Shown here in pieces: positions 7,969 through 17,958 of a stretch of 53,317 nt of DNA; position 1 is the stretch's first letter; the number at the start of each line of letters is the position of its first letter. The position numbers and the translations under genes are program-made. Under the pieces are notes generated by a model. It ran no database searches and had not been told where the DNA came from. It was given only the letters and a program-made list of their open reading frames with translations. The stretch is from Tissierellales bacterium (lineage in GTDB: Bacteria; Bacillota; Clostridia; Tissierellales; JAOAQY01), in assembly GCA_025210965.1 (NCBI GenBank), contig JAOAQY010000192.1, forward strand, positions 1-53,317. The letters run 5' to 3'.

Positions 7969-10900
7969 TTACTTAGTAACAGAGTATTCCTCTAATTTCT
8001 CTGCAACTTTATCAAATTTATTCCTATCTTCATCTACAACATTCCCACACATCTTTTCAGCTTGTCTCATAACCACTTTCAAAGCATCTTTCACTTGATC
8101 TGGTGGATAGTCATATTTTTTTAAAAGTCTCTTAACGATTTTTCTCATACCCGCTTGAGCACTTTTTCTTATACTCCAATCAATGGTTATATTATTTCTA
8201 ATCGATAATGTAAGTTCTTGGGCAATTTTTTTAAGAACTTCATCTTCCATGAATTCTTTAACAGCATCATCAGCAGTCAAAGCGTCATAAAATGCAACTT
8301 CATCTTCCGTTAAACCAAGATCAGCTTCTTCTGCTTTAGCTTGTTTCATTTCATTCGCCATTTTAATAAGTTCTTCAATAACCTCAGCGTTTGTAATAGC
8401 CTGATTTCTATATTTGTTTAATGCTTTCTTTAATTTTTCAGAGAACCTTTCTGACTTAACAAGATTTCTCTTTTCCATCGACTTAATATTGCCTTCTAGA
8501 AGTTTTCTAAGCATTTCAACAGCTAAATTCTTATGCTTCATTTCTCTAACTTCTTCTAAAAATTCCTCAGATAATATAGATACCTCTGGTCGTTTAATAC
8601 CCATTGCATCAAATACATCGATGACCTCTTCAGAAATAATCGAACGCTCTAACATCTGGTTGACCCTAGCCTCAATTTCTTGCTTGGATTTACTTGATCC
8701 ACTCCTTGCTTTTAGCTTTGACAAACTTGCTTTCACAGCCTTGAAGTAACTTACTTCTAATGCTTTCGATTTACCTTCAGCTGTCGCTGCACATAAAGAA
8801 TGAGCTTTGGCTAGTTCAATAGCTATCTGTTTAAACTCTTTTTGCTCTTTTTCTTCCTTGCCAAGAATGAAGTCCATACCACCTGTAATAGCCCTGATAC
8901 GTTCTACTTGCGAGCTACCCATATATTTTGAATAATCGTAGCCATACATCATGTCTTGAAGTATCTCTAGTTTTTCATACATAATAGCAATAGCAACAGA
9001 TGTATCAATACCTGTATTCTTTCTATCACCATCAGTATATTGTTTCAAGGCACGTTTTAAGCTCTCTAAAATACCGATGTAATCTACAACAACGCCACCT
9101 GCTTTTTCTTTAAAAACTCGATTTACTCTGGCAATGGCTTGCATTAAATTGTGACCCTTCATCGGCTTATCAATATACATCGTGTGCATTGATGGCACAT
9201 CAAATCCTGTTAACCACATGTCACGTACTAATACGATTTTGAGTTCGTCATCGTTATCTTTCATTCTCTTTGACAGGGTATCTCTTCGCTGTTTACCACC
9301 GATATGTTTTTGAAGCTTCTCTTTATCGCCTGCGCTTCCAGTCATTACAACCTTTATTTTACCCTTATTCACATCATCGTCATGCCAATCAGGTCTAAGC
9401 TTCACAATCTCATCATAAAGGTCAACGCAAATACGTCTACTCATACATACAATCATGGCTTTACCGTCAACTGTTTTGGACTTTTCTTCATAGTGATTCA
9501 CAATATCTTCTGCAAGTTTTTTGACTCTATTAGGTGATCCTACGATAGCCTCAATACGTGACCATTTCGCTTTATTCTTCTCTCGCTCATTGTCTTCTTG
9601 GGCTTCTGTAAGATCTTCAAATTCATCATCAACTTTGTTAAGTTCCTCTTCATCTGTTTCCAGTTTAATGATTCTGTTCTCATAGTAAATCTTTACCGTT
9701 GCTTTATCTTCAACCGCCCTTGTCATATCGTATGTATCAATGCAATGACCAAATACAGATGTTGTTGAACGGTCTTCTAAATCAATAGGTGTTCCTGTAA
9801 AACCAATGAACGAAGCATTTGGTAAGGCATCACGCAAATACTTGGCATAACCGTATTTTACTGCACCTGTTTTTGAATCCGCTTTCGCTTCCAATCCATA
9901 TTGTGATCTATGAGCTTCATCGGCAATGATTATGACATTCTTACGATCTGTTAGTACAGGCATTTCACCTTCTTCAGGCTTAAACTTCTGAATCGTTGTA
10001 AAAATAATACCGCCTGATTCTCTATCGTTTAAAAGGTCGTATAGCCCATTGATTTCAACAGAATTGTCTTTCACTTTAACTGTGCTATTTGGTTTCAGTT
10101 TTCTAACGTGAGCTTGTTTTGGTGTCTGTCTCAAAATATCTTTTGACTTAGCAAATGTAGTGAACAACTGATCATCCAAATCATTTCTATCAGTAATCAC
10201 AACAATCGTTGGATTATTAAGTTCTCTTACTAAGCCAGCAGTATAGAATACCATTGAAAAACTTTTTCCTGACCCTTGAGTATGCCAAATAACACCTACT
10301 TTGCGATCACCATTTTCATCAGTCGCTTCTTGGGTTTTAACAATGGCTTTTTTTACTGCAAAATACTGATGGTAAGCAGACAGTATTTTAATAATAGATT
10401 TTTTGTCACCTAGCTTTTCACCATTTTCATCTTTATCCTCTTCGCTCGATTCTTGAAAAAGAATAAAATTACGGATGATATCAAGTAGCCTTGATTTTTC
10501 TAACATACCATTTAATAAAACTTCATACTGAGGTACTGATAAAGGCTCAATGTTTTCACCATCAACAGTACGCCAGTTCATAAAACGTTCTTCATTTGAA
10601 GTGATTGTACCTGCTTTGGCATTAATGCCATCTGATAGTATGCAAAAGACATTGTAGTTGAACAATGAAGATATATCTTGCTTATATGTTTGAATTTGAT
10701 TATAAGCTTGTTCAATACCTACATTCTCATCACTTGCTGATTTAAGCTCAATGACCACAAGTGGCAAGCCATTAATAAAGATAATAAGATCTGGTCTTCT
10801 TTCTTCATTCTCGATAATAGTAAATTGATTGACTACTAAGAACTCATTATTCTCTGGATTTTCAAAATCTACAATAAAAGCTCTCTTTGTTCTAATATTG

Positions 10901-11229
10901 CCATTTTCTTTAAAGGAAACTTCTATACCTTCAGTCAACAACTTATGAAAACTGCGGTTGTTCTCTTCCATCATTGGACTGTTAAAAGTAATCAATTGTC
11001 TATACGCTTCATCTATGGCTTCACTTGGTAAATCTCTGTTGGTTTTAAACAATCCATCCTTAATCCGTTGCTCTAAAATTACTTCTTTATAATCTTTTCT
11101 CTCAGGGTACTGTCCATCAAATGAGATATCAGGTGCAAAGACATATTCATACCCTAAACCTTTTAATATCTCAATGGCAGCTTCTTCTAATAAATCTTCT
11201 GTAAAATTCTCTAATAAGCTCAATATCAC
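7969..11229 (-). CDS. hsdR: Type I restriction enzyme R subunit
   Basis: This 1086-residue motor-nuclease subunit of a Type I restriction complex translocates DNA and cuts it at a distance from the recognition site. The N-terminal nuclease core shows [14 protein letters not shown] (Asp147) and ELK (Glu161, Lys163), the PD-(D/E)xK triad. The two RecA-like helicase domains carry Walker A TQGSGKS (317-323), the DEAH box (437-440) and a third motif FTGTPI. The C-terminal third is helical and should contact HsdM. The length is normal for the family and no frameshift is seen. It starts 12 bases after the hsdS stop and ends at a strong terminator, so it is the last gene of the hsd operon. Confidence 0.97.
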   Translation of the reverse strand: MILSLLENFTEDLLEEAAIEILKGLGYEYVFAPDISFDGQYPERKDYKEVILEQRIKDGLFKTNRDLPSEAIDEAYRQLITFNSPMMEENNRSFHKLLTEGIEVSFKENGNIRTKRAFIVDFENPENNEFLVVNQFTIIENEERRPDLIIFINGLPLVVIELKSASDENVGIEQAYNQIQTYKQDISSLFNYNVFCILSDGINAKAGTITSNEERFMNWRTVDGENIEPLSVPQYEVLLNGMLEKSRLLDIIRNFILFQESSEEDKDENGEKLGDKKSIIKILSAYHQYFAVKKAIVKTQEATDENGDRKVGVIWHTQGSGKSFSMVFYTAGLVRELNNPTIVVITDRNDLDDQLFTTFAKSKDILRQTPKQAHVRKLKPNSTVKVKDNSVEINGLYDLLNDRESGGIIFTTIQKFKPEEGEMPVLTDRKNVIIIADEAHRSQYGLEAKADSKTGAVKYGYAKYLRDALPNASFIGFTGTPIDLEDRSTTSVFGHCIDTYDMTRAVEDKATVKIYYENRIIKLETDEEELNKVDDEFEDLTEAQEDNEREKNKAKWSRIEAIVGSPNRVKKLAEDIVNHYEEKSKTVDGKAMIVCMSRRICVDLYDEIVKLRPDWHDDDVNKGKIKVVMTGSAGDKEKLQKHIGGKQRRDTLSKRMKDNDDELKIVLVRDMWLTGFDVPSMHTMYIDKPMKGHNLMQAIARVNRVFKEKAGGVVVDYIGILESLKRALKQYTDGDRKNTGIDTSVAIAIMYEKLEILQDMMYGYDYSKYMGSSQVERIRAITGGMDFILGKEEKEQKEFKQIAIELAKAHSLCAATAEGKSKALEVSYFKAVKASLSKLKARSGSSKSKQEIEARVNQMLERSIISEEVIDVFDAMGIKRPEVSILSEEFLEEVREMKHKNLAVEMLRKLLEGNIKSMEKRNLVKSERFSEKLKKALNKYRNQAITNAEVIEELIKMANEMKQAKAEEADLGLTEDEVAFYDALTADDAVKEFMEDEVLKKIAQELTLSIRNNITIDWSIRKSAQAGMRKIVKRLLKKYDYPPDQVKDALKVVMRQAEKMCGNVVDEDRNKFDKVAEKLEEYSVTK

Positions 11230-11241
11230 TTCCCCCTCTCT

Positions 11242-12492
11242 TTAATTATCCTCTAGTGGTACTCTTATTTCACCTGACATTAGTTTTGGTAATAAAGTGT
11301 CACGCATATTTATTAAACTTATATTCATCTTCATATTTAGAAGAATCGACTCAAACATCTCATTTACTGCATAATAGAATTTATTTACTAATGCCTTTTC
11401 AGGTACAATGATTTTTATTTTACTGAACTCGCCTTTGTTCAGATTTAATGTTGCACTTCCAGTTGACCCTAAAGTTCTTATATAATCAGCTAAATCATTT
11501 AACTTAAAGTATGTGTAATAAAGCATATATTCATCTTCAAGTATCATCGAATTGATTTGTTGGTTTGTTTGGCAATTTTCTGAAGCAATAGATACCAACC
11601 CTGGGGTTGCTATACAACTTATCATAAGACCATTTTTCGGTATAACCTTCTTATTATTAGCTCCTGATTCACTTAAATACTCTGATGTTTCAACTATAAA
11701 TGGATTCCCATGCATATCTGGAATTTTCACGAAAGGTACTTCTTCTCCAAAATTATCAGGATTTTTCTTGCTAGGTGTTTTACCTGTAATGATTTCCTTT
11801 GATATATCATTTAATGTTTTTATCTCCCAGCCTACAGGAATCATCCCAAGTTCATTTTCAACCATTTGACCACCACTTGATTTATATGTCACTCCATCTT
11901 CATTTGGAAATTCAAAATCTACAAACCATTGTTTGAATATTGCTTGTGCCATGTTTTCAAGAGTTTTGTTGATTTGATTGTTAGTTTCAATTTTCTTGTC
12001 TAACGTCAAAAGTATATGAGCTATAGCTTTCTGCTCTTCAATAGGTGGGATGAGCATTTTTATTTTCTCTAAAACGTCCTTTTGGGCCCTTTGTCTTCCA
12101 GAAGTCCCTGTCATAGACTTAATTGCAATGTTTCTAAACTCATCCGATATTGATAAATAATAAATATAATCATTTAAAGTTTCACCCATTTTTTCGCGCA
12201 TCACTATAAACTCTGTAGATCCAAAAGCAACTTCATCATCATTTAGAATTGAAACCTGAGCAGTCTTTCCATTTTCCAGACAAGGCGTAATTCTAGCCAA
12301 AAGAGTATCACCATTTCTAAACTTTGTTCCACTCTTAAACTCAACAATCTCATATCCACTTATTTTCCGTCTAAATGGAGTAAGCTTATCCATACCTATT
12401 TTTTTGGCAACTGTCCCTTTTTTTATTGATTCTCTTGGATTAAATTGAATCACATCCTCGAGAACCATTTCATTCCAATCACTAAAACTCAT
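11242..12492 (-). CDS. hsdS: Type I restriction enzyme S (specificity) subunit
   Basis: A 416-residue protein with the two-half layout of HsdS: target recognition domain 1 (about 1-150), a conserved helix (about 150-195, [21 protein letters not shown] then [14 protein letters not shown]), target recognition domain 2 (about 215-375) and a second helix ending [13 protein letters not shown]. It defines the bipartite DNA target for both methylation and restriction; the target itself cannot be read from the protein. The start overlaps the hsdM stop by 11 bases, giving translational coupling. Only one hsdS copy is present and I see no inverted repeats or recombinase next to it, so phase variation by inversion is not indicated. 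Confidence 0.96.
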   Translation of the reverse strand: MSFSDWNEMVLEDVIQFNPRESIKKGTVAKKIGMDKLTPFRRKISGYEIVEFKSGTKFRNGDTLLARITPCLENGKTAQVSILNDDEVAFGSTEFIVMREKMGETLNDYIYYLSISDEFRNIAIKSMTGTSGRQRAQKDVLEKIKMLIPPIEEQKAIAHILLTLDKKIETNNQINKTLENMAQAIFKQWFVDFEFPNEDGVTYKSSGGQMVENELGMIPVGWEIKTLNDISKEIITGKTPSKKNPDNFGEEVPFVKIPDMHGNPFIVETSEYLSESGANNKKVIPKNGLMISCIATPGLVSIASENCQTNQQINSMILEDEYMLYYTYFKLNDLADYIRTLGSTGSATLNLNKGEFSKIKIIVPEKALVNKFYYAVNEMFESILLNMKMNISLINMRDTLLPKLMSGEIRVPLEDN

Positions 12493-13999
12493 ATCCTATC
12501 CCCCCAAGATTCTTCCTAATCTCATCTTCAAGGTGTCGTGACTTCGCAAATAACTCCGCTAACTCTGCTGTCATAGTATCCATTTTTTCTTCAAAAGGAA
12601 TACCATCATCTTCAACATCTTCTATACCTACATATCTACCTGGGGTAAGTACGTATTCATGTTCTATGATTTCTTCTATTTTTGCTGATTTACAGAAACC
12701 TTTTATATCTTCATATTGTCCATCTAAATTTCTCCAATTATGATATGTTTCTGCAATCTTCGATACATCATCATTTCCTAGTTCTCTATGACGACGATCC
12801 ACCATTTCACCTAAATTTCTTGCATCAATAAATAATACTTCATGTTTTCTATTTCTATATTTAGAATTGTTTTCTTTATTTCTATTTAGAATCCAAAGCG
12901 ACACTGGAATTCCTGTTGAATAAAATAGTTTATCTGGCATTGCAACAATGGAATCTACTAAATCTGCCTCAAGTAAATTCTTTCTTATTTCACCTTCGTT
13001 CGATGTATTCGAACTCAAAGAACCATTGGCAAGTACAATACCCGCACATCCATTTTGATTTAGATGATATACCATATGTTGTAACCATGCATAGTTGGCA
13101 TTACCTGCTGGCGGAGTACCATATTTCCATCTCACATCGTCTGTTAATTGGTTGCCACCCCAATCACTAATATTGAAAGGTGGATTAGCTAGTATATAAT
13201 CCGCTTTTAAAGTCTTATGCAAATCATTATGGAAAGTATCATCATGATGTGATCCTAAGTTTGAATCAAGTCCTCTTATGGCAAGGTTCATTTTACAAAG
13301 TTTCCAAGTTGTTGAATTCATTTCTTGACCATATATTGAAAGGTTCTCTACTTTTCCTTGATGGTCTTCAACGAATTTTTCACTTTGAACAAACATACCT
13401 CCTGAACCACAACAAGGATCATATACTCTACCCGAATACGGCTCAATCATTTCAACTAATGTTTTTACAACGCTTGTAGGCGTATAGAACTCTCCACCAC
13501 CTTTGCCTTCTGCACTAGCAAACTGACCTAAAAAATACTCATATACTCTACCCAATAAGTCTTTTTCATCATTGTTATGAAGTTTAATAGTTGAAATTAA
13601 ATCAATTAATTCCCCTAATCTTCTCTTATCAATTTCTGGTCTTGCATATCTCTTATCTAATACGCCTTTTAGTGTTGGGTTCTCTTTTTCAATTAATATC
13701 ATCGCATCATCAATATATTGACCTATTTTTGTATCTTTCGCATTATTTCTGATAAAGCTCCAGCGTGAATTTTTAGGAACCCAAAAGATATTCTCTGATT
13801 CATACTCATCAATGTCTTCTTCAAAACCTTCACCCTCTTCAATCAGTTCATTGTACTTTGTTTCAAATTTATCAGAAATGTACTTTAAGAAAATTAAACC
13901 TAGTACAACATGTTTATATTCTCCTGAATCCATACTTCCTCTAAGTTTATCTGCCGCTTTCCAAAGCGTTTCTTCAAATCCAATATTCGCTGTTGCCAT
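12482..13999 (-). CDS. hsdM: Type I modification methyltransferase M subunit
   Basis: A 505-residue N6-adenine DNA methyltransferase. It has an N-terminal helical HsdM domain (about 8-140), the AdoMet-binding motif DPCCGSGG (194-201) and the catalytic motif NPPF (272-275), as in gamma-type N6-adenine enzymes. The segment [12 protein letters not shown] before motif I is the usual HsdM signature. With HsdS it protects host DNA; with HsdR added it restricts unmodified DNA. It starts 19 bases after the XRE regulator stop and overlaps hsdS by 11 bases, so the three hsd genes form one operon with that regulator. Confidence 0.97.
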   Translation of the reverse strand: MATANIGFEETLWKAADKLRGSMDSGEYKHVVLGLIFLKYISDKFETKYNELIEEGEGFEEDIDEYESENIFWVPKNSRWSFIRNNAKDTKIGQYIDDAMILIEKENPTLKGVLDKRYARPEIDKRRLGELIDLISTIKLHNNDEKDLLGRVYEYFLGQFASAEGKGGGEFYTPTSVVKTLVEMIEPYSGRVYDPCCGSGGMFVQSEKFVEDHQGKVENLSIYGQEMNSTTWKLCKMNLAIRGLDSNLGSHHDDTFHNDLHKTLKADYILANPPFNISDWGGNQLTDDVRWKYGTPPAGNANYAWLQHMVYHLNQNGCAGIVLANGSLSSNTSNEGEIRKNLLEADLVDSIVAMPDKLFYSTGIPVSLWILNRNKENNSKYRNRKHEVLFIDARNLGEMVDRRHRELGNDDVSKIAETYHNWRNLDGQYEDIKGFCKSAKIEEIIEHEYVLTPGRYVGIEDVEDDGIPFEEKMDTMTAELAELFAKSRHLEDEIRKNLGGIGYEF

Positions 14000-14018
14000 T
14001 TTACTTCCTCCCTATTAT

Positions 14019-14612
14019 TTAAAAATTGTTATCATCAAAAACTTCAAATATTTCACCTTCAAATTCTTCCTGCTCATTATCACTAACTACATGAGCAGGC
14101 AGTACTTCATAATAGTGTGCTAATGCTTCTATGGTTTTATGAAGTACTGATTCGTGTTGAACCTTCTCCATCAATTCAACTATTAATTTGTATGTATCCA
14201 TATATGGATTATTGTCTACAACGTCTATAGCCTCTTTGAAACGAGACACAAGTTTTGCCTTTTCAATATCACGCTCTATAGTATTGATTTCTTCCTTATC
14301 ATATACTGGCACATCAACAATAGCATTGATATCTCCTATATTGAATTGTTGCTCATACTCTTTTATTACTGGTTTTAAATCTAGTTTTAATTTTTCTTTC
14401 TGAACTTGAAGTTTATCAATGTCAGATAATTTTTTTGAAAAATACTCTTGATCAATACCAAATAATCCTTCAAGTACAGGGAGATATTTTTTAGGAATGT
14501 TTTGTTTTTGCTTTATCCACATATTGATATTTTGTTTTTTTATTCCTAGTTTCTCTGCTAATTCAACATGCTGAATATTATAGATTCCTAAAATGTATTC
14601 TAAACCAATCAA
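14019..14612 (-). CDS. XRE-type regulator leading the hsd operon
   Basis: About 197 residues. I choose the TTG at 14612 because GGGAGGGAG lies 6-7 bases upstream; a TTG start with such a strong site is unusual but convincing, and the open frame further upstream overlaps the ribosome binding site. Residues 1-50 form an HTH (HVELAEKLGIKKQNINMWIK), while the rest is charged and helical with an acidic C-terminus (EQEEFEGEIFEVFDD). It is the first gene of the hsd operon. In restriction-modification systems such a leader usually controls timing, letting methylase accumulate before nuclease. The palindrome at 14697-14717, just upstream of the operon promoter, is its likely binding site. Confidence 0.75.
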   Translation of the reverse strand: MIGLEYILGIYNIQHVELAEKLGIKKQNINMWIKQKQNIPKKYLPVLEGLFGIDQEYFSKKLSDIDKLQVQKEKLKLDLKPVIKEYEQQFNIGDINAIVDVPVYDKEEINTIERDIEKAKLVSRFKEAIDVVDNNPYMDTYKLIVELMEKVQHESVLHKTIEALAHYYEVLPAHVVSDNEQEEFEGEIFEVFDDNNF

Positions 14613-14657
14613 TACTCTCCCTCCCAAGCTTTCATCTTTATCATTTAATACTATTAC

Positions 14658-14686
14658 AGTTTACTCCTTTTTATTGTCTTGGTCAA
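14658..14686 (-). promoter_or_regulatory. Promoter of the hsd operon
   Basis: On the minus strand TTGACC (14681-14686) is followed after 17 bases by TAAACT (14658-14663). The -35 is near consensus and the -10 is weak, which fits a promoter that needs or tolerates regulation. The start codon of the XRE regulator lies about 45 bases downstream. Confidence 0.6.
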
Positions 14687-14696
14687 TAATTAAATT

Positions 14697-14717
14697 GAAT
14701 TAATTGGTAATTAATTC
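14697..14717. promoter_or_regulatory. Perfect palindrome, probable operator of the hsd regulator
   Basis: GAATTAATT (14697-14705) and AATTAATTC (14709-14717) form a perfect 9-3-9 inverted repeat, ten bases upstream of the -35 element of the hsd promoter. Position and symmetry suggest the binding site of a dimeric HTH protein, most simply the XRE regulator encoded first in the operon. Being upstream of -35, it could serve activation as easily as repression. Confidence 0.55.
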
Positions 14718-14976
14718 TACGTAATAAAAAAGCAACCAACGCTTCCAGTCAGATGCCTTTTATCATACCTAAATATCCTCTTATATTTCAGCCTTCATTT
14801 CAGCTTTAATATTCTTCTTTCCAATCTTATAATCTTCTAAAAAAACATACAGATAAACACTCCAAATTTAGTGAACTTCTTTCTAACATCCTTGCCTTGA
14901 TTTTACTATTCGAAACTCAATATATCAATTTGAATTTTCAAGGTTCATATAGCTTATTTTAGGTAGAATGTTTGTA
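14718..14976. other. Intergenic region between the hsd promoter and the Ntn-hydrolase-like gene
   Basis: No ORF with a ribosome binding site is seen. On the minus strand the stretch at 14728-14756 has a G+C-rich core followed by TTGCTTTTTT and may act as a poor terminator for the upstream gene, but the arms do not pair well and I do not call it. Confidence 0.35.
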
Positions 14977-15951
14977 CTATTTATCTCTAACTTTCATTAT
15001 ATTATTTTCATCCACAAATCCATCAAAGCTAATCGGCAATAACAAGTTATTATAATCAGTTATACCTTCTTTCAAATATATGTCCGTACATAAATATGCT
15101 ACCGACGAGTTCAAAGTATAATTGTAAATTATTAATCCTTCAGTGTGCTTAAATGGTTTTACTTCATAATTTTCACCATTAGTATATTGTGTTATTGTAA
15201 TCGGTGTGTCTTGTCCATTTGACGGAACTTGACCATGTACTTCATAAATTTTATCATAGTAGTATTCAAATTGTTTCCTTTGCGTATTGTAGTACACTCC
15301 GATTACTGGAGAGTCAACATCATTATAGAAACCACTATCAACAATACTTTTAAGCTCTTGCATTTTTGATTTTAATAAATCAGTATCTTGTTCTATATCA
15401 CCTACTGGTGTAAATTTTATATTTGTGATAACCTCTACAATCATTGCATCATTTCCAATATAGACAGGCTTTGAAATGTTTCTATCAACATCTAAATCAT
15501 GGAATCCTTTATAAACATCACAATTTCCTATATAACATTTGTTAACCCTACTTCCAATGGCAACATCTTTAAAAACATTTAAAACTACCTTATCATTAAT
15601 TAAAAATGCCAAAATATAATCACAGATGTGTTCTCCTTCATCATTAATGTTTTCACTGCTGTTATAAAAGTTTAAAACTTCATCATAAATATCTTCATAT
15701 GTGTTTCCACTTACGTAATAAAGTTCTCTAATCCTTTCAGCCACTTTGTCTGCATTATTTATATTGTTACCTGCAAAACAAAAAACAATTTTCCCTCCTA
15801 TAATAATAGATTTTACCATTCCATATGTTTCAATATTTTTCTTCAATTCTATTGGGACTTGACTTGGAAACCTATTTCCACCAAGTATAATTCTTGTATC
15901 TGAAATAATATAGAAACCATCTTCATCATTATTTGCTATCACGATAGACAT
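14977..15951 (-). CDS. Proteasome-like Ntn-hydrolase candidate
   Basis: A 324-residue protein whose N-terminus, MSIVIANNDEDGFYIISDTR, matches the start of proteasome beta and HslV subunits. If Met1 is removed, Ser becomes residue 1 (nucleophile position) and Asp and Arg fall at 17 and 19, the places of Asp17 and Arg19 in 20S beta subunits. Lysines (KK, 36-37 in that numbering) follow near the Lys33 position with a small insertion. The later IIIGGKIVFCFAGNNINNADKV fits the next strand and helix. The core would be about residues 1-190; the last 130 residues are extra and unrecognised. It overlaps the upstream 91-aa gene by 13 bases. Such a protein would be a peptidase or amidohydrolase, but assembly and substrate are unknown. 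Lineage with Ser in place of Thr is noteworthy. Confidence 0.6.
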   Translation of the reverse strand: MSIVIANNDEDGFYIISDTRIILGGNRFPSQVPIELKKNIETYGMVKSIIIGGKIVFCFAGNNINNADKVAERIRELYYVSGNTYEDIYDEVLNFYNSSENINDEGEHICDYILAFLINDKVVLNVFKDVAIGSRVNKCYIGNCDVYKGFHDLDVDRNISKPVYIGNDAMIVEVITNIKFTPVGDIEQDTDLLKSKMQELKSIVDSGFYNDVDSPVIGVYYNTQRKQFEYYYDKIYEVHGQVPSNGQDTPITITQYTNGENYEVKPFKHTEGLIIYNYTLNSSVAYLCTDIYLKEGITDYNNLLLPISFDGFVDENNIMKVRDK

Positions 15952-16214
15952 ACTTTTTTCTCCTCCAATATTACTTTATAGAAAATATATTCGTTGTATA
16001 TTAAAATTTCATAATAATTTCGCCATCCCTCCCCAATAATCCTAATAGCTTCCTCAATATAGGGCTTTGCAGTATGAATGTCATCAATACTCCTAATACG
16101 AATCTCTAAATCGCCAGTTCCAAAATGCCCTATATTTTTAACATTTCTGAAATTCTTTGGCATATTACTGATTTGTTCTGGATTGTATTTAAGAAACAAA
16201 TGGCATTTATTCAT
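15939..16214 (-). CDS. Small DUF5655-like protein
   Basis: A 91-residue protein. The stretch VKNIGHFGTGDLEIRIRSID (about 26-45) followed by an amphipathic helix (IHTAKPYIEEAIRIIGEGW) matches my memory of the DUF5655 domain, which usually ends longer proteins; here it stands alone. It is compact, alpha/beta and soluble. The ATG at 16214 directly abuts GGAGG, an unusually short spacing, so translation may be weak or the start may differ. The gene overlaps the Ntn-hydrolase-like gene by 13 bases and shares its promoter at 16336-16363. The function of DUF5655 is not established; being coupled to a putative peptidase suggests a partner or regulator of it. Confidence 0.6.
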   Translation of the reverse strand: MNKCHLFLKYNPEQISNMPKNFRNVKNIGHFGTGDLEIRIRSIDDIHTAKPYIEEAIRIIGEGWRNYYEILIYNEYIFYKVILEEKKVCLS

Positions 16215-16335
16215 CCTCCAACTTCTTATTTTTCAGTACTCCTTCAGTGAAATATCGTATACTTCACGGAATATTCTAGCATTTTTTAATAAAAAATATT
16301 TCTTCCATTCCACCATTAAGTTACCATACCTTCAC

Positions 16336-16363
16336 ATTATACCATATTTTCCAGTTCCAATAA
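16336..16363 (-). promoter_or_regulatory. Promoter of the DUF5655/Ntn-hydrolase pair
   Basis: On the minus strand TTATTG (16358-16363), a 16-base spacer and TATAAT (16336-16341). The TGG before TATAAT makes an extended -10 (TGnTATAAT), which compensates for the poor -35. The start codon of the 91-aa gene lies about 115 bases downstream. Confidence 0.55.
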
Positions 16364-16551
16364 CCGCGTTTTTAATTTTTTCAGTAGTTATTGGCATGGC
16401 GTTTCCCAATAAATTGATTTTTCCCAGATTATAGTGTATCATCTTTTTGTACAGTCAATAAAATATATTGTTATTTTTAAATTGAGTCGCAGATTCAGAA
16501 TTTCAAATCAAACTATTAATTTAATCAGATATAATTTCGAGGAGGATTATT

Positions 16552-16803
16552 ATGGAAAGAATAAGTAAGTATCATGATCTTTATGTTTTTCTAGAATCAA
16601 TGTCAAACGAAAAGGTAACGCTGACTTTTAGCAAAATAGAATCTTTAATTTCAAAAACTCTTCCAAAATCAGCTTATCAGTATCCAGCATGGTGGGCTAA
16701 TGGAGAGAAAAGTCACTCACATGCAAATGCATGGCAAGATGCGGGCTATAAAGTAGATGAAATCAAATTTGGAGAATATGTCGTTTTTAAACGAATCAAA
16801 TAA
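16552..16803 (+). CDS. Small DUF7662-like protein
   Basis: An 83-residue protein preceded by GAGGAGG, six to seven bases before ATG 16552. The pattern KYHDLYVFLES...VTLTFSKIESLI...LPKSAYQYPAWWANG...ANAWQDAGYKVDEI...VVFKRI fits DUF7662, a small domain common beside restriction and other defence genes, judged from memory. The conserved tryptophans (WW and AW) and the final beta strand are present. The function is not established. It is the only plus-strand gene in the island, faces away from the Ntn-hydrolase pair and is followed by hairpin terminators, so it is a single-gene unit. Confidence 0.7.
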   Translation: MERISKYHDLYVFLESMSNEKVTLTFSKIESLISKTLPKSAYQYPAWWANGEKSHSHANAWQDAGYKVDEIKFGEYVVFKRIK

Positions 16804-16816
16804 ATATTTCTATTTT

Positions 16817-16852
16817 CTAATATCCTGTAAGAAATTTCTCACAGGATATTAG
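16817..16852 (+). terminator. Terminator after the DUF7662-like gene
   Basis: CTAATATCCTGT (16817-16828) pairs perfectly with ACAGGATATTAG (16841-16852) around a loop that contains the small palindrome GAAATTTC. It begins 13 bases after the stop codon and is followed by a T-rich stretch (TGTATTTTTTAAC). Confidence 0.75.
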
Positions 16853-16900
16853 AAGTGTATTTTTTAACAAAATCAATAAGCTAACAATTTTAGCAAATAC

Positions 16901-16940
16901 AAAAAATGACAAACCATTGACAAAATAGTTTGTCATTTTT
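16901..16940. terminator. Bidirectional hairpin between convergent genes
   Basis: AAAAAATGACAAAC (16901-16914) pairs with GTTTGTCATTTTT (16928-16940). It has A/T tails on both sides and could stop transcription from either direction between the DUF7662-like and PIN genes. Confidence 0.65.
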
Positions 16941-16966
16941 GATTTCCTCCTTGAATTTTTTGTATT

Positions 16967-17008
16967 AAAAAAAAGCCTTCTCAAAATAAAAACTTACTTT
17001 GAGAAAGC
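16967..17008 (-). terminator. Terminator after the PIN gene
   Basis: On the minus strand GCTTTCTCAAA (17008-16998) pairs with TTTGAGAAGGC (16985-16975) with one mismatch and is followed by eight T residues. It lies about 27 bases beyond the PIN stop codon. Confidence 0.8.
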
Positions 17009-17034
17009 TCAATAATTACTAAATTTTTTTATAA

Positions 17035-17958
17035 TTAATGTGCAACACTGAAATTAGATTCTGTAATAATTCTATTCAATAATTCTTCTTTTGTATATAA
17101 TTTCCTAACAAGCTGAATATCCTCTTCACCCATACAATATACCTTTATATTGCCATGAGATGATGCATCTAAAATTTCCATCATCTCATTTGTACTTGTT
17201 AAAATTTGTTTTCTATGCATCTCATAAACTAATCTTGATGTAGTAAGTTGCATCGGTGCTCTTACACTATGCTGCTTTTCAATATATTGCCTAATTGAGA
17301 TTACATGGTTCCTTATTTTCAAGTCATCACTTAAAATAATGTATTTTCCAATTGGTATTTTTGTTAATATCACAATTAATATGAGTATTAATTCTTCAGC
17401 TAAGCTATCACCTTCACATTTTTGTTCCCTCGAAAACTTAAAGAATCTCTCATAATTATCCTCACTTCCAGGTGAAGAACTCAATATCTTCGATTTCAAA
17501 ATTTCAGGCAATTCTTTTATCACATTATTTATAGCAGTTTTAGATTTACTAACTTCCTTAATAGCATATCCTAATAACTTGTTTGCATCCTCTGAATTAA
17601 TATTCAGTGCCTCTTTTATTATTCCAAGAGAATTTTCCTCGTCTAACAACAGTATTGAAATACCATTCTCGTTGATTTTTCTAAAGTAATCCACTTGAAC
17701 CTGATCAATGTCACCATTATTTGAAGACAGTTCCATCAAAACAGTTCTCGTAATAATTATATTCGCCCCATGAAGTTTAATAAACTCAATTATTGAGGAA
17801 TTTGATTTAGCATTAGAATGATGTATGAATGAACACGTATCATAAAAGTAGTGTTTTTCTGATGTATAAAATTGATCTCTAATCTGACTTGCCTCGATGA
17901 TTAAGAATTGTTCTATCTCACTAAAGTTATTGGGAACTTTCTTATATACTTTACTCAT
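17035..17958 (-). CDS. PIN-like nuclease, third gene of the XRE-ImmA-PIN triad
   Basis: A 307-residue protein with the acidic residues of a PIN ribonuclease or structure-specific nuclease: Asp40 in FYDTCSF at the end of the first strand, Glu76 in VLMELSS, Asp183 and Glu187 in EGDSLAEELI, and Asp210/Asp211 in IILSDD. It is about twice as long as a VapC toxin, with a roughly 90-residue helical insert between the second and third motifs and an extra C-terminal segment of about 85 residues. The start overlaps the ImmA/IrrE-type gene by 8 bases. PIN toxins cleave tRNA, rRNA or mRNA; the target here cannot be inferred. In this arrangement it is the probable effector held in check by the two upstream proteins. 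Confidence 0.8.
   Translation of the reverse strand: MSKVYKKVPNNFSEIEQFLIIEASQIRDQFYTSEKHYFYDTCSFIHHSNAKSNSSIIEFIKLHGANIIITRTVLMELSSNNGDIDQVQVDYFRKINENGISILLLDEENSLGIIKEALNINSEDANKLLGYAIKEVSKSKTAINNVIKELPEILKSKILSSSPGSEDNYERFFKFSREQKCEGDSLAEELILILIVILTKIPIGKYIILSDDLKIRNHVISIRQYIEKQHSVRAPMQLTTSRLVYEMHRKQILTSTNEMMEILDASSHGNIKVYCMGEEDIQLVRKLYTKEELLNRIITESNFSVAH

Noticed and set aside
11242-12492. A phase-variable hsdS locus
   Set aside because: Only a single full-length hsdS exists, with no second partial copy, no inverted repeats of hsdS and no recombinase gene nearby.
16817-17008. A CRISPR-like or repeat array suggested by three successive hairpins
   Set aside because: The three inverted repeats have unrelated sequences and fit ordinary terminators for two convergent genes.
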